Shown here one piece after another: positions 1 through 7,483 of a DNA stretch of 12,859 bases (the stretch's first letter is position 1; every line of letters begins with the position of its first letter). Origin of the DNA: JAHFUI01 sp041485905. Lineage in GTDB: Bacteria; Acidobacteriota; Vicinamibacteria; Vicinamibacterales; CAVVIG01. The notes beneath the pieces were generated by a model. The model ran no database searches. It saw nothing but the letters and a program-made list of their open reading frames with translations, and was not told the origin of the DNA. The translations under genes were made by a program, and so were the position numbers. The stretch covers positions 1 through 12,859 of the forward strand of contig JBGPKK010000132.1 of NCBI GenBank assembly GCA_041485905.1. The letters are read 5' to 3'.

Positions 1-1233
1 AATGGCGTCGCGGACGAGAAAGATCTGCCGGTCCGATGGACCGCCACTGAGAACGTCGCCTGGAACGTCGAACTCGGCGGCGTCGGCGTCTCCTCGCCGA
101 TCGTCGCCGGCAATCGCGTCTTCGTCACTTCTCAGATCGGGACCGGCATCAGCCGCCCGGGTCCGCGCCTGGCGCAGGGCGCCGACGCGGCCGGGGCCGG
201 CGAACGAGCGCTGGGCACCGCGCGCTCGGCGCAGGCCGACCGCACTTTCTTCCTCGTCGAAGCGTTCGATCGAGCCGCCGGTCGAAGGCTATGGGAGTAT
301 CGCTTCGAGGCCGCCGGTCCCCTGCCCGCGGTGCACGACAAGCACAATCTCGCCTCGCCGAGTCCCGTGACCGACGGTCAGCTTGTCTACGCATGGTTCG
401 GCACCGGCCAGATCGTCGCCCTCGACATGAACGGCAAGCTGGTCTGGGAGCGGAATCTCGGCAAAGAGATCGCGCCCTTCGACATCAACTGGGGGCACAG
501 CAGCTCGCCGACGCTCTACCAGGACCTGCTGATTCTGATCTGCGATCACGCTCCGGCGTCGTATCTGCTCGCGGTAGACAAGCGGACCGGCAAGGAACGA
601 TGGAGGGCGGATCGCGGGAAAGGCCGCTCGTCCTATACCACACCGTTCGTCGTCGAGGCGGCCAGCGGTCCGGAGGTCGTCGTCAACTCGAGTGAGCGGG
701 TCGATGCGTACGACCCGAGGAACGGGACGCCTCTGTGGCACGTGGGCGGGTCGAGCCAGTTTCCGATCCCGTCGCCCACGTTCCATGACGGCGTCATCTA
801 TCTGACCCGCGGCTATCGGAGCGGCCCATACATGGCCGTGCGGCCTGGCGGGCGCGGCGACATCTCGACCTCTCACGTCATCTGGCAAGTGAACACCGGC
901 GCTCCCTACATTTCGTCGCTCGTCTACGACGGAGGCTTGCTCTACATGGCCAACGACGTCGGCGGGATTACGGTGATCGACGCCGAGACGGGGAAGCGAA
1001 TCTGGCAGGAGCGTGTCGGCGGACTGTTCTCCGCGTCGCCCGTTGCGGCCGACGGAAAGATCTACTTCGTCAGCGAAACGGGCGAGGTCATCGTGCTCGG
1101 CGCCGGGCGCGAGCCGGCCGTGATCGCGCGAAATGACATCGGGGAGCGTCTGATGGCGGGACCCGCCATCTCCAGCGGGCAGATCTTCCTCAGAAGCGAC
1201 GGGCGCCTGTTCGCGATCGGAAAACCACGGTAG
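1..1233 (+). CDS. PQQ-like beta-propeller repeat protein, 5' end missing
   Basis: The reading frame is open from the first base and ends at TAG 1231-1233, giving 410 residues without a start. It is probably a periplasmic or secreted beta-propeller of the PQQ-like/BamB superfamily. Blade motifs of the form AxDxxTGxxxW recur: VEAFDRAAGRRLWEY, IVALDMNGKLVW, LLAVDKRTGKERW, VDAYDPRNGTPLW and ITVIDAETGKRIW. The first visible residues (NGVADEKDLPVRW) align with residues about 24-38 of the complete relative at 11087-12358, so only the signal peptide and about 10 mature residues seem to be missing. An Ala/Gly-rich insertion at residues about 49-80 is absent from that relative. Residues usual for real quinoprotein dehydrogenases were not recognised, so PQQ binding should not be assumed; a structural or scaffold role is as likely. 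It ends 3 nt from the convergent MFS gene. Confidence 0.9.
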   Translation, partial: NGVADEKDLPVRWTATENVAWNVELGGVGVSSPIVAGNRVFVTSQIGTGISRPGPRLAQGADAAGAGERALGTARSAQADRTFFLVEAFDRAAGRRLWEYRFEAAGPLPAVHDKHNLASPSPVTDGQLVYAWFGTGQIVALDMNGKLVWERNLGKEIAPFDINWGHSSSPTLYQDLLILICDHAPASYLLAVDKRTGKERWRADRGKGRSSYTTPFVVEAASGPEVVVNSSERVDAYDPRNGTPLWHVGGSSQFPIPSPTFHDGVIYLTRGYRSGPYMAVRPGGRGDISTSHVIWQVNTGAPYISSLVYDGGLLYMANDVGGITVIDAETGKRIWQERVGGLFSASPVAADGKIYFVSETGEVIVLGAGREPAVIARNDIGERLMAGPAISSGQIFLRSDGRLFAIGKPR

Positions 1234-1236
1234 TCG

Positions 1237-2580
1237 TCAGTCAGGCAACTCCTCGCGCTTCGGCTCCGGAAGCTTCCAGCTCGCGGCAAAACCGATGATA
1301 TACACGGCTGTGCCCACCAACGCCGACGCGTACGCGAGCCTCATGGGCAACGACGTGCCCGGCATCGACGCCACGAGCTGCGTCGTGACGAGCGCGGCCG
1401 ACGTGCCGATCATCCGCCCGCCGACGTTCGCCGCGAAGCTCTCGCCGGTCCCGCGCAAGTACGTCGGATAGACGCGCGGCAGGTAATTTCCCCAGAAGCT
1501 GAACTGCGCGATCGTCGCCATGCCGACGAAGAAGGTTCCCCATTTCAGCAGCTCGAGATTGTTCGTCGCGGGAAACAGGAACACCAGCGGCATCAGGATC
1601 AAGCCGGGCACCTGGAACATGCGAAGCAGTCTGCGGCGGCTGACGATCCGAACCGCGAGGTAGGCGAGCAGGATTCGCCCTGCGAGTCCGCCGAATTCCT
1701 GATACGACTGCACGCCGCTGATGAGCCGCTCCTGAGCGGGGCGCAGCAGTCCCTGCAGCTCGGGCAGACCGGGCACGATGCGCGGCACCTGTTGAATCGC
1801 GCCGAACGCCGCCGCGTACGCACACGCCATCATGATCGTCGTCACGATCGTCGTCGTGCGGAACTGCGGCTGGAACAGCTCGGCGATGCTGGGCCGCTTG
1901 AGGGTGCCGGCCTGCTTTTTCTGCCGCCAGATCGGCGACTCGGGCAGAAACGGCCGGATGACGATGAGCGGAATCGCCGGGATGAGGCCCGACATGAGCG
2001 TGTAGCGCCACGCATCGTGCGTGCCACGCACGGTCGGCAAGCGGTCCGCGTAGGTGACCAGGAGATAATACGCACCGGTCGCCATGAGGCCGCCAAGCGA
2101 ACCGAACGCCTGCGTGTAGCCGATGATGGCCTCGCGCTGCTTCGCATGCGGGAACAGTTCCGCCAACCACGCCACAGCCGCGACGAACTCCACACAGACG
2201 CCGACGAACGTACAGCACCGCCAGAAGAGGAACCACTGGACCGACGTCGAATACCCGGCCGCGACCGCAGATAAGGCGTACACCAGGATGCTCCAGACGA
2301 GCACGCGCCGGCGGCCGAGCAGGTCGGTGAGATACCCCCCGAGGAGACCGAAGATACCTCCCGCCACGGCCGGAATGAATTGGACGAAACCCACCCACTC
2401 GTTGACCAACGGGCTGTTCAGCGGCACGCCGAGCAGTTCGCCGAGCGCGGGCCGTACGATCAAGGGAAGCATCAACAGCTGGTAGGCGTCGAAGGCAAAG
2501 CCGATCACGGCAATGACGACGATCGCCCACTGCACCGGGGTGAGACGTGGAGAAGGTCGGTCGGACTGGACTGTCGCCAT
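1237..2580 (-). CDS. MFS transporter, sugar/metabolite porter-like
   Basis: This 447-residue inner-membrane protein has about 12 hydrophobic segments, the usual size for the major facilitator superfamily. The loop between helices 2 and 3 carries motif A (GGYLTDLLGRRR, residues 81-92). A second RIVSRRRLLR-like basic loop occurs in the C-terminal half. PESPIW at residues 213-218, after helix 6, is typical of sugar-porter and metabolite:H+ symporter branches. Helix 1 is followed by D31. The start at 2580 is supported by GGAGG four bases upstream on the minus strand (complement of 2585-2589). The substrate cannot be read from the sequence. The gene is divergent from the 2630 operon, sharing a 49-bp spacer, and convergent with the propeller gene ending at 1233. 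Confidence 0.93.
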   Translation of the reverse strand: MATVQSDRPSPRLTPVQWAIVVIAVIGFAFDAYQLLMLPLIVRPALGELLGVPLNSPLVNEWVGFVQFIPAVAGGIFGLLGGYLTDLLGRRRVLVWSILVYALSAVAAGYSTSVQWFLFWRCCTFVGVCVEFVAAVAWLAELFPHAKQREAIIGYTQAFGSLGGLMATGAYYLLVTYADRLPTVRGTHDAWRYTLMSGLIPAIPLIVIRPFLPESPIWRQKKQAGTLKRPSIAELFQPQFRTTTIVTTIMMACAYAAAFGAIQQVPRIVPGLPELQGLLRPAQERLISGVQSYQEFGGLAGRILLAYLAVRIVSRRRLLRMFQVPGLILMPLVFLFPATNNLELLKWGTFFVGMATIAQFSFWGNYLPRVYPTYLRGTGESFAANVGGRMIGTSAALVTTQLVASMPGTSLPMRLAYASALVGTAVYIIGFAASWKLPEPKREELPD

Positions 2581-2583
2581 GCT

Positions 2584-2602
2584 GCCTCCGCGGACCGGAG
2601 GC
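2584..2602 (-). promoter_or_regulatory. Inverted repeat covering the MFS ribosome-binding site
   Basis: GCCTCCG (2584-2590) and CGGAGGC (2596-2602) form a perfect 7-bp inverted repeat around a 5-nt loop. In the minus-strand transcript the 3' arm contains GGAGG, the Shine-Dalgarno sequence of the MFS gene, so folding would hide it. It could be a translational switch, a protein-binding operator, or chance pairing in GC-rich DNA. The pairing is seen directly; any function is inferred. Confidence 0.4.
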
Positions 2603-2612
2603 CCGCCGCCAC

Positions 2613-2621
2613 GTATATACT
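2613..2621. promoter_or_regulatory. Candidate shared divergent promoter (-10 region)
   Basis: The self-complementary octamer GTATATAC at 2613-2620 is the only AT-rich patch in the 49-bp gap between the divergent genes. On the plus strand TATACT (2616-2621) resembles a sigma-70 -10 box. On the minus strand TAGTAT/TATATA can serve the same role. No convincing -35 hexamer is seen in either direction. From TATACT, transcription would start at about 2628, nearly on the ATG at 2630, so the plus-strand transcript may be leaderless. Confidence 0.45.
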
Positions 2622-2629
2622 ACGAATCC

Positions 2630-3748
<1,119 letters not shown>

Positions 3749-3756
3749 GTTGGGAC

Positions 3757-3898
3757 GTCCTTCGTGCTTAGGGCTTGGTGCTTAGTCCGTCCCTGGTGGG
3801 TGGTCCCAAGTCCGCGCACCAAGGATGAAGGACAAAGCACGGACCAAGAACCAGGCTCGGACTAAGAACGAAGCACCAGGAACCAAGAACGACGAGGA
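3757..3898. repeat. Degenerate palindromic intergenic repeat
   Basis: Nearly all of the 156-bp gap between the ligase and the reductase is one repeat-like element. CTTGGTGC (3774-3781) pairs with GCACCAAG (3816-3823). Outside it, GTGCTT (3764-3769) pairs with AAGCAC (3835-3840) and GTCC (3757-3760) with GGAC (3841-3844), leaving a 3-nt bulge. CTTAGTCCG (3781-3789) is also inverted at 3858-3866. The right side carries drifting copies of a GGAC(C/T)AAGAAC-like unit. Base composition differs from the flanking genes. It looks like a dispersed non-coding repeat; its 3' edge supplies GAGGA (3894-3898), the likely ribosome-binding site for the gene at 3905. Confidence 0.7.
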
Positions 3899-3904
3899 TC
3901 AGGA

Positions 3905-5329
3905 ATGCTGCATATCCCCGTGCTCCGCTGGGGCCAGCCGTACACGAGCATCGACGTCGACGAGGTCGTGCACTTCGCCGACGGCGAGCCGATCGCGAGC
4001 GTCAGCCGCGCCAACGGCGGGTTGATTCAGCGCGACATGCGCAAGGCTGCCCGCGCGCGCGAGGTGCTTCGGGAGATCCCCATCGACGACCTCATCACAC
4101 GGGTAGGCGCGGCCGGCGAGCTCTATATGAACGCCACGCTCCCGATCGGCGACGGCACGCAGACCCCGGACGAGTTCGCCCGCGCGCAGTCGGCGACGAC
4201 CGGCCTCCCCGAGCGCATGTGCGGCGCGAACATGAAGAAGAACGGGTTCGTGCTGGCCCAGATGCGCAAGATTCTGACCTCGCTGACGCGCGGGCTCGAC
4301 TTCGACGTCCTCTCGCGCGGTCACGGCGAAGAGCGGGCGGTCCCCATCAGCTATCAGGCGCAGAGCCCGGTCGTGGGGCTGGTGCTCCCGTCGAACTCGC
4401 CCGGCGTGCACACGCTCTGGCTGCCGGTCATTCCGTTGCAGATTGGTCTGGTCCTCAAGCCCGGTCCGCAGGAACCATGGACGCCATACCGGATGGCGGA
4501 AGCGTTCTTTCAGGCTGGCATCCCGCGAGAGGCGATCTCGATTTATCCCGGTCTGGGAGATGTCGGCGCGGCGGTCCTCGACAGTTGCCAACGCAACCTG
4601 ATCTTCGGCGGAACGGCGACGGTCGATCGCTATCGCGGCAACCCGACGGTCCAGGCTCACGGTCCCGGGTTCTCCAAGATCCTGCTTGGGGACGATCAGG
4701 TCGACCGATGGGAGCAGTTCCTCGACGTGATGGTCGACAGCGTGTTCGTCAACAGCGGACGGGGCTGCATCAACTGCTCGGGGATCTGGGCGAGCCGCCA
4801 CACGCGGGACATCGCCGAGGCCGTCGCCAGGCGGCTCGCCGAGGTGCGCCCACTGCCCCCCGATCACCCCGAGGCGAGCCTGGCCGCCTTCACGGTACCC
4901 GGCGTGGCTGATGCGATCTCGCAGGCGATCGACGCGGACCTCCAGGCGCCTGGGGTGACAGACGTCACGGCCCGGCATCGCGAGGGTCCTCGGGTCATCA
5001 CAGAGGGCCGAGCCGATTACTTGCTGCCGACGGTGGTGCACTGCGAGTCGCCCGAGGCCGCGATCGCGAAGAAGGAATACATGTTTCCGTTCGTGACGGT
5101 CGTGGAGTGCCCCGAAGCGGCGATGCTGGACGCGATCGGTCCGACGCTCGTTTGCAGCGCCATCACGTGCAAGCCAGAGTTCCGGCGCCGCCTGCTCGAT
5201 GCCGTCCACATCGATCGCCTGAACCTCGGCCCGGTCCCGACGACCCGGTTGAACTGGCTGCAGCCGCACGAGGGCAACATCATCGATTTTCTGTTCCGCG
5301 CGAGAGCGTTCCAGTCTGCCGAGCTCTGA
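3905..5329 (+). CDS. Aldehyde dehydrogenase-fold acyl reductase, LuxC-like
   Basis: This 474-residue protein belongs to the ALDH superfamily. The cofactor and active-site elements appear in order: LPSNSPG (161-167, with N164 in the oxyanion position), LKPGPQEP (184-191, cofactor Lys), FGGTATV (234-240), FVNSGRGC (281-288, catalytic C288) and KKEYMFPFVTVVE (389-401). The ELGGK segment with the general-base Glu of hydrolytic ALDHs is replaced by HGPGFSK (252-258). That is what acylating (thioester-forming or reducing) members such as LuxC or AdhE show, so the enzyme probably reduces an activated acyl group to an aldehyde with NAD(P)H, or the reverse. The length matches LuxC (about 480). ATG 3905 has GAGGA six bases upstream. 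The preceding adenylating enzyme is the natural supplier of the acyl group. The substrate is unknown. Confidence 0.85.
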   Translation: MLHIPVLRWGQPYTSIDVDEVVHFADGEPIASVSRANGGLIQRDMRKAARAREVLREIPIDDLITRVGAAGELYMNATLPIGDGTQTPDEFARAQSATTGLPERMCGANMKKNGFVLAQMRKILTSLTRGLDFDVLSRGHGEERAVPISYQAQSPVVGLVLPSNSPGVHTLWLPVIPLQIGLVLKPGPQEPWTPYRMAEAFFQAGIPREAISIYPGLGDVGAAVLDSCQRNLIFGGTATVDRYRGNPTVQAHGPGFSKILLGDDQVDRWEQFLDVMVDSVFVNSGRGCINCSGIWASRHTRDIAEAVARRLAEVRPLPPDHPEASLAAFTVPGVADAISQAIDADLQAPGVTDVTARHREGPRVITEGRADYLLPTVVHCESPEAAIAKKEYMFPFVTVVECPEAAMLDAIGPTLVCSAITCKPEFRRRLLDAVHIDRLNLGPVPTTRLNWLQPHEGNIIDFLFRARAFQSAEL

Positions 5330-5357
5330 CAGCCCGTGCCAGACGCCCGCTGATCAA

Positions 5358-5429
5358 CACAATGGACACGAAGGACACGAAGGGGGAAGACCTAATGGTT
5401 TTACCTTTGTGTCCATGGTGTCCTTTGTG
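5358..5429. repeat. Long imperfect hairpin repeat (GGACAC-type)
   Basis: Arms at 5358-5383 and 5404-5429 match as an inverted repeat at 22 of 26 positions around a 20-nt loop. Each arm is built from repeats resembling ACACGAAGG or CCTTTGTGT. Palindromes of this style are, from memory, common as dispersed intergenic repeats in several environmental phyla. It fills most of the 136-bp gap between the reductase and the glycosyltransferase. There is no long T tract after the stem, so it is not a standard terminator, though it could still slow transcription. Confidence 0.75.
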
Positions 5430-5465
5430 TTTGAACTGCGCGGGCATGTCGGTGGAACGTGCGAC

Positions 5466-6800
5466 ATGAAGATCCTGTCAATTACCGCGGGCGCCGCCGG
5501 CATGTACTGCGGGAGCTGCTCGCGCGACAACGCGCTCGCCGTCGAGCTCCTCGCGCGCGGCCACGACGTGACGCTGCTCCCGCTGTACACGCCAACCACG
5601 ACCGACGAGACGAACGTCAGCCGCGACCGGGTGCTCTTTGGCGGGATCAGCATCTACCTCCAGCAGCACCTCGCGCTCTTTCGGAAGACGCCACGGTTCC
5701 TCGATCGGCTGTGGGATTCGCCGCGCGTCATTGGCGCGTTCGCGAGCCGGTCGATTTCGACCGATCCCAAGCTGCTCGGCGACCTCATGATCTCGATGCT
5801 GCAGGGCAAGCTGGGCGTGCTCTGCAAGGAATTCGAGAAGCTGCTCGAGTGGCTGGCGGAAGAGCCCGCGCCCGACGTCGTCAATCTGTCGAACTCGCTG
5901 CTCATCGGCCTGGCGAGGCCACTCGGCGACGCGTTGAAGCGCCCGGTCTGCTGCACGTTGCAGGGCGAGGACCTCTTTCTCGACGGTCTGATCGAGCCCT
6001 ATCGCCAGCAGGCGCTCGACCTGATTCGGCAACAGGTGCCGGACGTCGATCGCTTCATCGCGGTGAGCGACTACTACGTCCCCGTGATGTCGCGTCTGTT
6101 GGACATCCCGTCCGACCACATGGCAGTGGTCCCGCTCGGGATCAACCTGGCGGGGTACGAGAGCCGGCAACGCGGTCAGCATGAAGACGACGTGTTTCGC
6201 GTCGGCTATTTCGCGCGCATCGCGCCCGAGAAGGGGCTGCACGTACTGGCCGACGCGTATGCGCGCTTTCGCCGCCGAACCGCCGGCGCAGGGGTGCGGC
6301 TCGAAGCGGCCGGGTACCTGTCGCGCGCACACGAGCCCTATCTCGAGGACGTTCGGCGCAGCCTCGGCCAGGCCGGCCTCGCCGGCGAGTTCACGTATCG
6401 AGGCGCCGTCGATCGCGACGGCAAACTGGCGTTCCTGCGATCGCTCGACGTGCTGTCGGTGCCCGCGACCTACGACGAACCCAAAGGCGTCTTTCTACTC
6501 GAAGCGATGGCCAGCGGCGTGCCGGTGGTGCAGCCGCGCCGCGGCGCGTTCACCGAGATCGTCGAAAAGACCGGCGGCGGCGTGCTGGTGGCGGCAGACG
6601 ATGCGGACGCGCTGGCGGATGGGTTGTACTCGCTGTGGCAGGACCGCGCGCTGGCTGCGAGGCTGGGCGCGCGTGGCGAGGAAGGCGTGCGCAGGCACTA
6701 CAGCGTCGCGCATTCCGCAGATCGGCTGCTCGAGGTGTATGACGCGGTCACGCAGCCTTCGAAATGCTTCAAGTCTCCAACCTCACCAAGCACTATTTGA
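5466..6800 (+). CDS. Glycosyltransferase, GT-B fold, family 4-like
   Basis: This 444-residue cytoplasmic or membrane-associated enzyme should transfer a sugar from a nucleotide-sugar donor. The C-terminal donor domain shows VPLGIN (222-227), GYFARIAPEKGLH (247-259; R251 and K256 in the phosphate-binding positions) and the retaining EX7E signature, E338 to E346 in DEPKGVFLLE. GVPVVQPRRGAFTEIV follows, as in GT4 enzymes. The N terminus is unusual: the glycine-rich loop is AGAAGMYCGSCSRDN (8-22), with a CGSC cysteine pair. The ATG at 5466 begins exactly at the hydrophobic first strand, MKILSIT; GGTGGAA at 5451-5457 is a weak ribosome-binding site. An in-frame ATG at 5409 would lie inside the hairpin repeat and is unlikely. 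The last 37 nt overlap the ABC ATPase gene, implying translational coupling. Donor and acceptor are unknown. Confidence 0.92.
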   Translation: MKILSITAGAAGMYCGSCSRDNALAVELLARGHDVTLLPLYTPTTTDETNVSRDRVLFGGISIYLQQHLALFRKTPRFLDRLWDSPRVIGAFASRSISTDPKLLGDLMISMLQGKLGVLCKEFEKLLEWLAEEPAPDVVNLSNSLLIGLARPLGDALKRPVCCTLQGEDLFLDGLIEPYRQQALDLIRQQVPDVDRFIAVSDYYVPVMSRLLDIPSDHMAVVPLGINLAGYESRQRGQHEDDVFRVGYFARIAPEKGLHVLADAYARFRRRTAGAGVRLEAAGYLSRAHEPYLEDVRRSLGQAGLAGEFTYRGAVDRDGKLAFLRSLDVLSVPATYDEPKGVFLLEAMASGVPVVQPRRGAFTEIVEKTGGGVLVAADDADALADGLYSLWQDRALAARLGARGEEGVRRHYSVAHSADRLLEVYDAVTQPSKCFKSPTSPSTI

Positions 6801-7465
6801 CGCCGCGCGGCCCGCTGCCGGTACTGACTGACGTGTCTTTCTCTCTGGCGCCTGGCGACGCGGCCGCGATCATGGGACCATCGGGCGCCGGCAAGAGCTC
6901 GCTGCTGTACATCCTGGGCGCGCTCGAGCCGCCTTCGTCTGGCACCGTGATGCTCGACGGCCGCAACCCGTTTCTGCTCGGTCCGCGGGAAGTGGCGGCG
7001 TTTCGCAACACATCGGTCGGCTTCGTCTTTCAGGACCACTGCCTGCTGCCGCAGTGCACGGTGCTGGAAAACGTCCTGATCCCCACACTCGTTGCCCCGG
7101 CAGCCGAGTCCGCGGCACGCGGCGCAGACCACGCCACGAAACGGGCCCGCGATCTCATCGAGCAGGTGGGGCTTGGGGATCGGGCCGACCACCGGCCCGG
7201 CGAGTTGTCGGGCGGTGAAAAACAGCGCGTCGCGATCGCGCGCGCGCTGGTTCGCCAGCCAAGGCTCTTGCTCTGCGATGAGCCGACCGGGAATCTCGAT
7301 CGGGCTTCGGCTGAGAACGTCGCGGCATTGCTCCTCGACCTGCACAGACTGCAGAACACCATGCTCATCGTCGTCACGCACAGCGCATCGCTCGCGGCGA
7401 TGTTGCCGATTCGCTTCGAACTGGTCGATCGCCAGCTCCGCCTCGCGCGGGGCGAGACCTCGTAG
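6764..7465 (+). CDS. ABC transporter ATP-binding protein, LolD/MacB type
   Basis: This complete 233-residue ATPase has every core motif: Walker A GPSGAGKS (38-45), Q-loop Q90, signature LSGGEKQ (148-154), Walker B LLLCDEPTGNLD (168-179) and H-loop H206. The SGGEKQRVAIARAL and DEPTGNLD wording is typical of the LolD/MacB/FtsE group, which pairs with FtsX-fold permeases and works by mechanotransmission at the inner membrane. The permease gene starts just after it, so the two are the expected partners. The start overlaps the end of the glycosyltransferase gene by 37 nt. The stop TAG 7463-7465 sits inside TAGGAA, which may serve as ribosome-binding site for the permease. Confidence 0.97.
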   Translation: MLQVSNLTKHYLTPRGPLPVLTDVSFSLAPGDAAAIMGPSGAGKSSLLYILGALEPPSSGTVMLDGRNPFLLGPREVAAFRNTSVGFVFQDHCLLPQCTVLENVLIPTLVAPAAESAARGADHATKRARDLIEQVGLGDRADHRPGELSGGEKQRVAIARALVRQPRLLLCDEPTGNLDRASAENVAALLLDLHRLQNTMLIVVTHSASLAAMLPIRFELVDRQLRLARGETS

Positions 7466-7483
7466 GAACATGATCTGTTGAAA

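Noticed and set aside
2513..2629. Upstream in-frame start for the ligase
   Set aside because: It would begin inside the divergent MFS gene and translate the promoter region; the added 39 residues are not enzyme-like.
3757..3898. Possible CRISPR array
   Set aside because: Repeat words are short, degenerate and partly inverted, with no regular spacers and no cas genes.
3899..5269. 456-codon minus-strand frame antisense to the reductase gene
   Set aside because: The plus-strand product has full ALDH motifs; the antisense product shows none and has low-complexity Arg-rich composition.
5358..5429. Intrinsic terminator after the reductase gene
   Set aside because: The stem is imperfect and AT-mixed, with a 20-nt loop and no T tract after it; it fits a dispersed repeat better.
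5409..5465. Upstream in-frame ATG for the glycosyltransferase
   Set aside because: It would translate part of the hairpin repeat before the natural first strand MKILSIT.
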